DNA from: Taudactylus pleione
Taxonomy: Eukaryota; Chordata; Amphibia; Anura; Myobatrachidae
Assembly: GCA_031769625.1 (NCBI GenBank)
Contig: JAUIMM010000696.1
Span: 682,001-746,000 of the forward strand
Reading direction: 5' to 3'
Length of the DNA stretch: 64,000 bases
Shown here one piece after another: positions 9,751 to 20,668 of this stretch. The position numbers and the translations under genes are program-made. The notes under the pieces are model-generated. The model was not told the DNA's origin. It saw nothing but the letters and a program-made list of their open reading frames with translations, and did no database searches. The first letter of the stretch is position 1. The number at the start of each line of letters is the position of its first letter.

Positions 9751-11700
9751 AATGCTTGCAGTTATCGATCCATATGGTCTACAGATATAGGACTAGTATG
9801 GCTGGAAAGAACTTGTTCTGAGCTACATTGACACCTAATTTCGGGCCATTTTGACAGTAAGATGGTGTAGAAACAGCAGGTCAAAGAAAGTATTCCTAGG
9901 CTACTTCGGTCCACTTTAAGTCAATGGAGATTTTTATTTGCTTTAAATGCTTGCAGTTATCCATCCATGTTGTCTACAATTATTGGATTAGTATGGCTGG
10001 AAAGAGCTTGTTCTGAGCTACATTGACACCAAATTTCGGGCCATTTTGATCAGAAGGTGGTGTAGAAACAGCAGGTCAAAGAAAGTATTCCTAGGCTACT
10101 TCGGTCCACTTTAAGTCAATGGAGATTTTTATTTGCTTTAAATGCTTGCAGTTATCGATGCATGTGGTCTACAATTATAGAACTAGTATGACTGGGAAGA
10201 GCTTGTTCTGAGTTACAATCACACAAAATTTTGGGCCATTTTGACAGTAAGGTGGTGTAGAAACAGCAGGTCAAAGAAAGGGTTCCTAGGCTCCTTCGCT
10301 CCACTTTAAGTCAATGGAGATTTTAATTTGCTTTAAATGCTTGCAGTTATCGATCCATGTGGTCTACAATTATAGGACTAGTATGACTGGAAAGAGCTTG
10401 TTCTGAGCTACATTGACACCAAATTTCGGGCCATTTTGATCAGAAGGTGGTGTAGAAACAGCAGGTTAAAGAAAGTATTCCTAGGCTACTTCGGTCCACT
10501 TTAAGTCAATGGAGATTTTAATTTGCTTTAAATGCTTGCAGTTATCGATCCATGTGGTCTACAATTATAGGACTAGTATGACTGGAAAAAGCTTGTTCTG
10601 AATTACAATCACACAAAATTTCGGGCCATTTTGACAGTAAGGTGGTGTAGAAACAGCAGGTCTAAAAAAGGGTTCCTAGGCTCCTTCGGTCCACTTTAAG
10701 TCAATGGAGATTATTATTTGCTTTAAATGCTTGCAGTTATCCATCCATGTGGTCTACAATTATTGGATTAGTATGGCTGGAAAGAGCTTGTTCTGAGCTA
10801 CATTGACACCAAATTTTGGGCCATTTTGACAGAAAGGTGGTGTAGAAACAACAGGTCAAAGAAAGTATTCCTAGGCTACTTCGGTCCACTTTAAGTCAAT
10901 GGAGATTTTTATTTGCTTTAAATGCTTGCAGTTATCGATCCATGTGGTCTACAATTATAGAACTAGTATGACTGGGAAGAGCTTGTTCTGAGTTACAATC
11001 ACACAAAATGTTGGGCCATTTTGACAGTAAGGTGGTGTAGAAACAGCAGGTCAAAGAAAGGGTTCCTAGGCTCCTTCGCTCCACTTTAAGTCAATGGAGA
11101 TTTTAATTTGCTTTAAATGCTTGCAGTTATCGATCCATGTGGTCTACAGATATAGGACTAGTATGGCTGGAAAGAACTTGTTCTGAGCTACATTGACACC
11201 TAAGTTCAGGCCATTTTGACAGTAAGGTGGTGTAGAAACAGCAGGTCAAAGAAAGTATTCCTAGGCTACTTTGGTCCACTTTAAGTCAATGGAGATTTTG
11301 ATTTGCTTTAAATGCTTGCAGTTATCGATCCTTGTGGTCTACAATTATAGGTCTAGTATGACTGGAAAGAGCTTGTTCTGATTTACAATCACACAAAATT
11401 TCGGGCCATTTTGATCAGAAGGTGGTGTAGAAACAGGAGGTCAAAGAAAGGGTTCCTAGGCTCCTTCGGTCCACTTTAAGTCAATGGAGATTTTTATTTG
11501 CTTTAAATGCTTGCAGTTATCCATCCATGTTATCTACAATTATTGGATTAGTATGGCTGGAAAGAGCTTGTTCTGAGCTACATTGACATCAAATTTCGGG
11601 CCATTTTGATCAGAAGGTGGTGTAGAAACAGCAGGTCAAAGAAAGTATTCCTAGGCTACTTCGGTCCACTTTAAGTCAATGGAGATTTTTATTTGCTTTA
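9751..11700 (+). repeat. 10-monomer tandem duplication, copy 2 (1950 bp)
   Basis: I compared this copy with 7801-9750 monomer by monomer and saw no difference. The monomer before copy 1 is N and the one after copy 2 is R. The single-copy ancestor therefore probably read N-(O/J ... Q)-R, consistent with one clean 1950-bp tandem duplication. Confidence 0.9.
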
Positions 11701-12480
11701 AATGCTTGCAGTTATCGATCCATGTGGTCTACAATTATAGAACTAGTATGACTGGGAAGAGCTTGTTCTGAGTTACAAACACACAAAATTTCGGGCCATT
11801 TTGACAGTAAGGTGGTGTAGAAACAGCAGGTCAAAGAAAGGGTTCCTAGGTTCCTTCGCTCCACTTTAAGTCAATGGAGATTTTAATTTGCTTTAAATGC
11901 TTGCAGTTATCAATCCATGTGGTCTACAGATATAGGACTAGTATGTCTGGAAAGAACTTGTTCTGACCTACATTGACACCTAATTTCGGGCCATTTTGAC
12001 AGTAAGATGGTGTAGAAACAGCAGGTCAAAGAAAGTATTCCTAGGCTACTTTGGTCCACTTTAAGTCAATGGAGATTTTGATTTGCTTTAAATGCTTGCA
12101 GTTATCGATCCATGTGGTCTACAATTATAGGACTAGTATGACTGGAAAGAACTTGTTCTGAGTTACAATCACACAAAATGTCAGGCCATTTTGACAGTAA
12201 GGTGGTGTAGAAACAGCAGGTCAAAGAAAGTATTCCTAGGCTACTTCGGTCCACTTTAAGTCAATGGAGATTTTTATTTGCTTTAAATGCTTGCAGTTAT
12301 CCATCCATGTTGTCTACAATTATTGGATTAGTATGGCTGGAAAGAGCTTGTTCTGAGCTACATTGACACCAAATTCCGGGCCATTTTGATCAGAAGGTGG
12401 TGTAGAAACAGCAGGTCAAAGAAAGTATTCCTAGGCTACTTCGGTCCACTTTAAGTCAATGGAGATTTTTATTTGCTTTA
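11701..12480 (+). repeat. R-J-H-G' tetramer bridging two duplication blocks
   Basis: The order R (11701), J (11896), H (12091) and G' (12286) is the last half of the N-to-G' octamer. The H copy is unusual in carrying AAGAACTTG (a J/O-type feature) and AAAATGTCAGG in a t-class monomer, so it may be a small gene-conversion product. Confidence 0.83.
12286..12480 (+). repeat. Monomer type G' (exemplar)
   Basis: This is G with AAATTCCGGG instead of AAATTTCGGG. Copies start at 1756, 6241, 12286, 14236, 17355, 23399 (reads TTCTGGG), 26129, 29443, 32368, 33926, 39776, 46796, 47966 and 51281. It follows H, or H plus I, and is followed by A or N. Copies at 14236 and 17355 each lack one base (see the indel entries). 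Confidence 0.88.
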
Positions 12481-13065
12481 AATGCTTGCAGTTATCGATC
12501 CATGTGGTCTACAATTATAGGACTAGTATGACTGGAAAAAGCTTGTTCTGAGTTACAATCACACAAAATTTCGGGCCATTTTGACAGTAAGGTGGTGTAG
12601 AAACAGCAGGTCTAAAAAAGGGTTCCTAGGCTCCTTCGGTCCACTTTAAGTCAATGGAGATTATTATTTGCATTAAATGCTTGCAGTTATCCATCCATGT
12701 GGTCTACAATTATTGGATTAGTATGGCTGGAAAGAGCTTGTTCTGAGCTACATTGACACCAAATTTTGGGCCATTTTGACAGAAAGGTGGTGTAGAAACA
12801 ACAGGTCAAAGAAAGTATTCCTAGGCTACTTCGGTCCACTTTAAGTCAATGGAGATTTTTATTTGCTTTAAATGCTTGCAGTTATCGATGCATGTGGTCT
12901 ACAATTATAGAACTAGTATGACTGGGAAGAGCTTGTTCTGAGTTACAATCACACAAAATTTTGGGCCATTTTGACAGTAAGGTGGTGTAGAAACAGCAGG
13001 TCAAAGAAAGGGTTCCTAGGCTCCTTCGCTCCACTTTAAGTCAATGGAGATTTTAATTTGCTTTA

Positions 13066-13260
13066 AATGCTTGAAGTTATCGATCCATGTGGTCTACAAT
13101 TATAGGACTAGTATGACTGGAAAGAGCTTGTTCTGAGCTACATTGACACCAAATTTCGGGCCATTTTGATCAGAAGGTGGTGTAGAAACAGCAGGTTAAA
13201 GAAAGTATTCCTAGGCTACTTCTGTCCACTTTAAGTCAATGGAGATTTTAATTTGCTTTA
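13066..13260 (+). repeat. Monomer type D (exemplar)
   Basis: Type D has a t-class-like 5' part (ATAGGACTAG) and a c-class middle (AGCTACATTG). It also has TGATCA, AGGTTAAAG and the tail TTTTAATTTG; many copies have CTTCTGTCC and start AATGCTTGAAG. Copies start at 586, 3706, 8386, 10336, 13066, 16185, 20864, 30223, 34706, 36461, 38021, 48551, 49526, 52061 and 53036. Hybrids are D/E at 7021 and 24179 and D/J at 47576 and 50891. The type itself looks like an old recombinant between the two classes. Confidence 0.88.
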
Positions 13261-13455
13261 AATGCTTGCAGTTATCGATCCATGTGGTCTACAATTATAG
13301 GACTAGTATGACTGGAAAGAGCTTGTTCTGAGCTACATTGACACCAAATTTCGGGCCATTTTGACAGTAAGATGGTGTAGAAACAGCAGGTCAAAGAAAG
13401 TATTCCTAGGCTACTTTGGTCCACTTTAAGTCAATGGAGATTTTGATTTGCTTTA
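13261..13455 (+). repeat. Monomer type E (exemplar)
   Basis: Type E shares the D-style 5' half and c-class middle but has GACAGTAAGATGG, CTTTGGTCC and the tail TTTTGATTTG. Copies start at 781, 3901, 13261, 16380, 21059, 30418, 36656, 38216, 48746, 49721, 52256, 53231, 57521 and 59081. Variants with ATTGGATTAG start at 60446 and 62006. It follows D in most contexts, giving a c-class/c-class pair that breaks the dimer alternation. The copies at 36656 and 38216 share the private change TTTAATTCAATGG. Confidence 0.88.
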
Positions 13456-13650
13456 AATGCTTGCAGTTATCGATCCATGTGGTCTACAATTATAGAACTA
13501 ATATGACTGGAAAGAGCTTGTTCTGAGTTACAATCACACAAAATTTCTGGCCAATTTGACAGTAAGGTGGTGTAGAAACAGCAGGTCAAAGAAAGTATTC
13601 CTAGGCTACTTCGGTCCACTTTAAGTCAATGGAGATTTTTATTTGCTTTA
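13456..13650 (+). repeat. Monomer type F (exemplar)
   Basis: Type F is t-class and is recognised by TTTCTGGCCAATTTG, in which CpG site 2 is lost and the GGCCATTT block is changed. Copies start at 976, 13456, 16575, 34901, 36851, 38411, 40751, 42896, 45041, 48941 and 52451. The three copies at 976, 13456 and 16575 also carry ACTAATATG. Those at 48941 and 52451 carry CCAACTTG. F is followed by G in all cases. Confidence 0.88.
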
Positions 13651-13845
13651 AATGCTTGCAGTTATCCATCCATGTTGTCTACAATTATTGGATTAGTATG
13701 GCTGGAAAGAGCTTGTTCTGAGCTACATTGACACCAAATTTCGGGCCATTTTGATCAGAAGGTGGTGTAGAAACAGCAGGTCAAAGAAAGTATTCCTAGG
13801 CTACTTCGGTCCACTTTAAGTCAATGGAGATTTTTATTTGCTTTA

Positions 13846-14040
13846 AATGCTTGCAGTTATCGATCCATGTGGTCTACAATTATAGGACTAGTATGACTGG
13901 AAAGAGCTTGTTCTGAGTTACAATCACACAAAATTTCGGGCCATTTTGACAGTAAGGTGGTGTAGAAACAGCAGGTCAAAGAAAGTATTCCTAGGCTACT
14001 TCGGTCCACTTTAAGTCAATGGAGATTTTTATTTGCTTTA
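13846..14040 (+). repeat. Reference monomer (type H, near consensus)
   Basis: This copy is close to the majority base at nearly every position and serves as the coordinate frame used here. Landmarks by monomer position are ATCGAT at 14-19, ACTAGT at 42-47, the class-diagnostic block 71-90, TTTCGGG at 90-96, GACAGTAAGG at 103-112, CCTAGG at about 145-150, TTCGGTCC at 155-162 and the AT-rich tail TTTTTATTTGCTTTA at 181-195. It carries three CpG dinucleotides (16-17, 92-93, 157-158). H copies start at 1366, 6046, 12091 (divergent), 13846, 16965, 23204, 25934, 29248, 32173, 33731, 39581, 46601, 47771 and 51086. H is usually followed directly by G'. Confidence 0.9.
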
Positions 14041-14235
14041 AATGCTTGCAGTTATCGATCCATGTGGTCTACAATTATAGGACTAGTATGACTGGGAAGA
14101 GCTTGTTCTGAGTTACAATCACACAAAATTTCGGGCCATTTTGACAGTAAGGTGGAGTAGAAACAGCAGGTCAAAGAAAGTATTCCTAGGCTACTTCGGT
14201 CCACTTTAAGTCAATGGAGATTTTTATTTGCTTTA
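14041..14235 (+). repeat. Monomer type I (exemplar)
   Basis: Type I is t-class like H but with CTGGGAAGAG and the private GGTGGAGTAG. Only three copies exist, at 1561, 14041 and 17160. All lie between H and G' in the three copies of the A-to-G' decamer, so it marks that lineage. H plus I is a t-class/t-class pair. Confidence 0.88.
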
Positions 14236-14429
14236 AATGCTTGCAGTTATCCATCCATGTTGTCTACAATTATTGGATTAGTATGGCTGGAAAGAGCTTG
14301 TTCTGAGCTACATTGACACCAAATTCCGGGCCATTTTGATCAGAAGGTGGTGTAGAAACAGCAGGTCAAAAAAGTATTCCTAGGCTACTTCGGTCCACTT
14401 TAAGTCAATGGAGATTTTTATTTGCTTTA
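14236..14429 (+). repeat. G' monomer with 1-bp deletion
   Basis: CAAAGAAAGTATTCC has become CAAAAAAGTATTCC at about 14371, shifting the array phase by one. The G' at 17355-17548 carries the same deletion, and G' at 1756 does not. Confidence 0.92.
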
Positions 14430-15599
14430 AATGCTTGCAGTTATCGATCCATGTGGTCTACAATTATAGGACTAGTATGACTGGAAAAAGCTTGTTCTGA
14501 GTTACAATCACACAAAATTTCGGGCCATTTTGACAGTAAGGTGGTGTAGAAACAGCAGGTCTAAAAAAGGGTTCCTAGGCTCCTTCGGTCCACTTTAAGT
14601 CAATGGAGATTATTATTTGCATTAAATGCTTGCAGTTATCCATCCATGTGGTCTACAATTATTGGATTAGTATGGCTGGAAAGAGCTTGTTCTGAGCTAC
14701 ATTGACACCAAATTTTGGGCCATTTTGACAGAAAGGTGGTGTAGAAACAACAGGTCAAAGAAAGTATTCCTAGGCTACTTCGGTCCACTTTAAGTCAATG
14801 GAGATTTTTATTTGCTTTAAATGCTTGCAGTTATCGATGCATGTGGTCTACAATTATAGAACTAGTATGACTGGGAAGAGCTTGTTCTGAGTTATAATCA
14901 CACAAAATTTTGGGCCATTTTGACAGTAAGGTGGTGTAGAAACAGCAGGTCTAAAAAAGGGCTCCTAGGCTCCTTCGGTCCACTTTAAGTCAATGGAGAT
15001 TATTATTTGCATTAAATGCTTGCAGTTATCCATCCATGTGGTCTACAATTATTGGATTAGTATGGCTGGAAAGAGCTTGTTCTGAGCTACATTGACACCA
15101 AATTATGGGCCATTTTGACAGAAAGGTGGTGTAGAAACAACAGGTCAAAGAAAGTATTCCTAGGCTACTTCGGTCCACTTTAAGTCAATGGAGATTTTTA
15201 TTTGCTTTAAATGCTTGCAGTTATCGATCCATGTGGTCTACAATTATAGAACTAGTATGACTGGGAAGAGCTTGTTCTGAGTTACAATCACACAAAATTT
15301 TGGGCCATTTTGACAGTAAGGTGGTGTAGAAACAGCAGGTCAAAGAAAGGGTTCCTAGGCTCCTTCGCTCCACTTTAAGTCAATGGAGATTTTAATTTGC
15401 TTTAAATGCTTGCAGTTATCGATCCATGTGGTCTACAGATATAGGACTAGTATGGCTGGAAAGAACTTGTTCTGAGCTACATTGACACCTAATTTCAGGC
15501 CATTTTGACAGTAAGGTGGTGTAGAAACAGCAGGTCAAAGAAAGTATTCCTAGGCTACTTTGGTCCACTTTAAGTCAATGGAGATTTTGATTTGCTTTA

Positions 15600-15794
15600 A
15601 ATGCTTGCAGTTATCGATCCTTGTGGTCTACAATTATAGGTCTAGTATGACTGGAAAGAGCTTGTTCTGAGTTACAATCACACAAAATTTCGGGCCATTT
15701 TGACAGTAAGGTGGTGTAGAAACAGCAGGTCTAAAAAAGGGTTCCTAGGCTCCTTCGGTCCACTTTAAGTCAATGGAGATTATTATTTGCATTA
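15600..15794 (+). repeat. P/A hybrid monomer at the 3119-bp duplication junction
   Basis: The 5' part is P (CCTTGTGG, AGGTCTAG, GGAAAGAGC). The 3' part is A (CTGAGTTAC, TTTCGGG, CTAAAAAAGGG, tail TTATTATTTGCATTA). The switch falls in the shared stretch between GGAAAGAGC and CTGAG. This is the expected product of out-of-register pairing of a P with an A. Confidence 0.86.
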
Positions 15795-17354
15795 AATGCT
15801 TGCAGTTATCCATCCATGTGGTCTACAATTATTGGATTAGTATGGCTGGAAAGAGCTTGTTCTGAGCTACATTGACACCAAATTTTGGGCCATTTTGACA
15901 GAAAGGTGGTGTAGAAACAACAGGTCAAAGAAAGTATTCCTAGGCTACTTCGGTCCACTTTAAGTCAATGGAGATTTTTATTTGCTTTAAATGCTTGCAG
16001 TTATCGATGCATGTGGTCTACAATTATAGAACTAGTATGACTGGGAAGAGCTTGTTCTGAGTTACAATCACACAAAATTTTGGGCCATTTTGACAGTAAG
16101 GTGGTGTAGAAACAGCAGGTCAAAGAAAGGGTTCCTAGGCTCCTTCGCTCCACTTTAAGTCAATGGAGATTTTAATTTGCTTTAAATGCTTGAAGTTATC
16201 GATCCATGTGGTCTACAATTATAGGACTAGTATGACTGGAAAGAGCTTGTTCTGAGCTACATTGACACCAAATTTCGGGCCATTTTGATCAGAAGGTGGT
16301 GTAGAAACAGCAGGTTAAAGAAAGTATTCCTAGGCTACTTCTGTCCACTTTAAGTCAATGGAGATTTTAATTTGCTTTAAATGCTTGCAGTTATCGATCC
16401 ATGTGGTCTACAATTATAGGACTAGTATGACTGGAAAGAGCTTGTTCTGAGCTACATTGACACCAAATTTCGGGCCATTTTGACAGTAAGATGGTGTAGA
16501 AACAGCAGGTCAAAGAAAGTATTCCTAGGCTACTTTGGTCCACTTTAAGTCAATGGAGATTTTGATTTGCTTTAAATGCTTGCAGTTATCGATCCATGTG
16601 GTCTACAATTATAGAACTAATATGACTGGAAAGAGCTTGTTCTGAGTTACAATCACACAAAATTTCTGGCCAATTTGACAGTAAGGTGGTGTAGAAACAG
16701 CAGGTCAAAGAAAGTATTCCTAGGCTACTTCGGTCCACTTTAAGTCAATGGAGATTTTTATTTGCTTTAAATGCTTGCAGTTATCCATCCATGTTGTCTA
16801 CAATTATTGGATTAGTATGGCTGGAAAGAGCTTGTTCTGAGCTACATTGACACCAAATTTCGGGCCATTTTGATCAGAAGGTGGTGTAGAAACAGCAGGT
16901 CAAAGAAAGTATTCCTAGGCTACTTCGGTCCACTTTAAGTCAATGGAGATTTTTATTTGCTTTAAATGCTTGCAGTTATCGATCCATGTGGTCTACAATT
17001 ATAGGACTAGTATGACTGGAAAGAGCTTGTTCTGAGTTACAATCACACAAAATTTCGGGCCATTTTGACAGTAAGGTGGTGTAGAAACAGCAGGTCAAAG
17101 AAAGTATTCCTAGGCTACTTCGGTCCACTTTAAGTCAATGGAGATTTTTATTTGCTTTAAATGCTTGCAGTTATCGATCCATGTGGTCTACAATTATAGG
17201 ACTAGTATGACTGGGAAGAGCTTGTTCTGAGTTACAATCACACAAAATTTCGGGCCATTTTGACAGTAAGGTGGAGTAGAAACAGCAGGTCAAAGAAAGT
17301 ATTCCTAGGCTACTTCGGTCCACTTTAAGTCAATGGAGATTTTTATTTGCTTTA

Positions 17355-17548
17355 AATGCTTGCAGTTATCCATCCATGTTGTCTACAATTATTGGATTAG
17401 TATGGCTGGAAAGAGCTTGTTCTGAGCTACATTGACACCAAATTCCGGGCCATTTTGATCAGAAGGTGGTGTAGAAACAGCAGGTCAAAAAAGTATTCCT
17501 AGGCTACTTCGGTCCACTTTAAGTCAATGGAGATTTTTATTTGCTTTA
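17355..17548 (+). repeat. G' monomer with the same 1-bp deletion
   Basis: It reads CAAAAAAGTATTCC at about 17490, 3119 bp after the first instance. Inheritance through the 16-monomer duplication explains this better than a second identical event. Confidence 0.92.
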
Positions 17549-17938
17549 AATGCTTGCAGTTATCGATCCATGTGGTCTACAATTATAGGACTAGTATGAC
17601 TGGAAAAAGCTTGTTCTGAGTTACAATCACACAAAATTTCGGGCCATTTTGACAGTAAGGTGGTGTAGAAACAGCAGGTCTAAAAAAGGGTTCCTAGGCT
17701 CCTTCGGTCCACTTTAAGTCAATGGAGATTATTATTTGCATTAAATGCTTGCAGTTATCCATCCATGTGGTCTACAATTATTGGATTAGTATGGCTGGAA
17801 AGAGCTTGTTCTGAGCTACATTGACACCAAATTTTGGGCCATTTTGACAGAAAGGTGGTGTAGAAACAACAGGTCAAAGAAAGTATTCCTAGGCTACTTC
17901 GGTCCACTTTAAGTCAATGGAGATTTTTATTTGCTTTA

Positions 17939-19303
17939 AATGCTTGCAGTTATCGATGCATGTGGTCTACAATTATAGAACTAGTATGACTGGGAAGAGC
18001 TTGTTCTGAGTTATAATCACACAAAATTTTGGGCCATTTTGACAGTAAGGTGGTGTAGAAACAGCAGGTCTAAAAAAGGGCTCCTAGGCTCCTTCGGTCC
18101 ACTTTAAGTCAATGGAGATTATTATTTGCATTAAATGCTTGCAGTTATCCATCCATGTGGTCTACAATTATTGGATTAGTATGGCTGGAAAGAGCTTGTT
18201 CTGAGCTACATTGACACCAAATTATGGGCCATTTTGACAGAAAGGTGGTGTAGAAACAACAGGTCAAAGAAAGTATTCCTAGGCTACTTCGGTCCACTTT
18301 AAGTCAATGGAGATTTTTATTTGCTTTAAATGCTTGCAGTTATCGATCCATGTGGTCTACAATTATAGAACTAGTATGACTGGGAAGAGCTTGTTCTGAG
18401 TTACAATCACACAAAATTTTGGGCCATTTTGACAGTAAGGTGGTGTAGAAACAGCAGGTCAAAGAAAGGGTTCCTAGGCTCCTTCGCTCCACTTTAAGTC
18501 AATGGAGATTTTAATTTGCTTTAAATGCTTGCAGTTATCGATCCATGTGGTCTACAGATATAGGACTAGTATGGCTGGAAAGAACTTGTTCTGAGCTACA
18601 TTGACACCTAATTTCAGGCCATTTTGACAGTAAGGTGGTGTAGAAACAGCAGGTCAAAGAAAGTATTCCTAGGCTACTTTGGTCCACTTTAAGTCAATGG
18701 AGATTTTGATTTGCTTTAAATGCTTGCAGTTATCGATCCATGTGGTCTACAATTATTGGATTAGTATGGCTGGAAAGAGCTTGTTCTGAGCTACATTGAC
18801 CCCAAATTTCGGGCCATTTTGATCAGAAGGTGGTGTAGAAACAGCAGGTCAAAGAAAGTATTCCTAGGCTACTTCGGTCCACTTTAAGTCAATGGAGATT
18901 TTTATTTGCTTTAAATGCTTGCAGTTATCGATCCTTGTGGTCTACAATTATAGGACTAGTATGACTGGAAAAAGCTTGTTCTGAGTTACAATCACACAAA
19001 ATTTCGGGCCATTTTGACAGTAAGGTGGTGTAGAAACAGCAGGTCAAAGAAAGGGTTCCTAGGTTCCTTCGCTCCACTTTAAGTCAATGGAGATTTTAAT
19101 TTGCTTTAAATGCTTGCAGTTATCAATCCATGTGGTCTACAGATATAGGACTAGTATGTCTGGAAAGAACTTGTTCTGACCTACATTGACACCTAATTTC
19201 GGGCCATTTTGACAGTAAGATGGTGTAGAAACAGCAGGTCAAAGAAAGTATTCCTAGGCTACTTCGGTCCACTTTAAGTCAATGGAGATTTTTATTTGCT
19301 TTA
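17939..19303 (+). repeat. 7-monomer tandem duplication, copy 1 (1365 bp)
   Basis: The order is C/A B C' O K L J. Shared rare variants with the next copy are AGGGCTCC in C/A, AAATTATGGG in B, TTGACCCCAAA in K and CCTTGTGG in L. The C/A here retains GTTATAATC, as in the 16-monomer block. Confidence 0.88.
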
Positions 19304-20668
19304 AATGCTTGCAGTTATCGATGCATGTGGTCTACAATTATAGAACTAGTATGACTGGGAAGAGCTTGTTCTGAGTTACAATCACACAAAATTTTGGGCC
19401 ATTTTGACAGTAAGGTGGTGTAGAAACAGCAGGTCTAAAAAAGGGCTCCTAGGCTCCTTCGGTCCACTTTAAGTCAATGGAGATTATTATTTGCATTAAA
19501 TGCTTGCAGTTATCCATCCATGTGGTCTACAATTATTGGATTAGTATGGCTGGAAAGAGCTTGTTCTGAGCTACATTGACACCAAATTATGGGCCATTTT
19601 GACAGAAAGGTGGTGTAGAAACAACAGGTCAAAGAAAGTATTCCTAGGCTACTTCGGTCCACTTTAAGTCAATGGAGATTTTTATTTGCTTTAAATGCTT
19701 GCAGTTATCGATCCATGTGGTCTACAATTATAGAACTAGTATGACTGGGAAGAGCTTGTTCTGAGTTACAATCACACAAAATTTTGGGCCATTTTGACAG
19801 TAAGGTGGTGTAGAAACAGCAGGTCAAAGAAAGGGTTCCTAGGCTCCTTCGCTCCACTTTAAGTCAATGGAGATTTTAATTTGCTTTAAATGCTTGCAGT
19901 TATCGATCCATGTGGTCTACAGATATAGGACTAGTATGGCTGGAAAGAACTTGTTCTGAGCTACATTGACACCTAATTTCAGGCCATTTTGACAGTAAGG
20001 TGGTGTAGAAACAGCAGGTCAAAGAAAGTATTCCTAGGCTACTTTGGTCCACTTTAAGTCAATGGAGATTTTGATTTGCTTTAAATGCTTGCAGTTATCG
20101 ATCCATGTGGTCTACAATTATTGGATTAGTATGGCTGGAAAGAGCTTGTTCTGAGCTACATTGACCCCAAATTTCGGGCCATTTTGATCAGAAGGTGGTG
20201 TAGAAACAGCAGGTCAAAGAAAGTATTCCTAGGCTACTTCGGTCCACTTTAAGTCAATGGAGATTTTTATTTGCTTTAAATGCTTGCAGTTATCGATCCT
20301 TGTGGTCTACAATTATAGGACTAGTATGACTGGAAAAAGCTTGTTCTGAGTTACAATCACACAAAATTTCGGGCCATTTTGACAGTAAGGTGGTGTAGAA
20401 ACAGCAGGTCAAAGAAAGGGTTCCTAGGTTCCTTCGCTCCACTTTAAGTCAATGGAGATTTTAATTTGCTTTAAATGCTTGCAGTTATCAATCCATGTGG
20501 TCTACAGATATAGGACTAGTATGTCTGGAAAGAACTTGTTCTGACCTACATTGACACCTAATTTCGGGCCATTTTGACAGTAAGATGGTGTAGAAACAGC
20601 AGGTCAAAGAAAGTATTCCTAGGCTACTTCGGTCCACTTTAAGTCAATGGAGATTTTTATTTGCTTTA
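19304..20668 (+). repeat. 7-monomer tandem duplication, copy 2 (1365 bp)
   Basis: This repeats C/A B C' O K L J. Its C/A has GTTACAATC instead of GTTATAATC, so the duplication junction, or a conversion tract, lies within the first 80 bases of this monomer. It runs directly into the 22-monomer segment at 20669. Confidence 0.88.

Larger units (their letters stand above)
12481..15599 (+). repeat. 16-monomer tandem duplication, copy 1 (3119 bp)
   Basis: The order is A B C D E F G H I G'(-1) A B C/A B C' O. The G' at 14236 lacks one G near 14371. The hybrid C/A at 14820 carries GTTATAATC and AGGGCTCC, and the following B carries AAATTATGGG. All of these recur exactly 3119 bp downstream. Confidence 0.9.
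15600..18718 (+). repeat. 16-monomer tandem duplication, copy 2 (3119 bp)
   Basis: The first monomer begins as P (CCTTGTGG, AGGTCTAG) and becomes A from about monomer position 70 onward, so the crossover junction lies inside it, near 15670. The rest repeats copy 1, including the 1-bp deletion near 17490, GTTATAATC, AGGGCTCC and AAATTATGGG. Confidence 0.9.
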
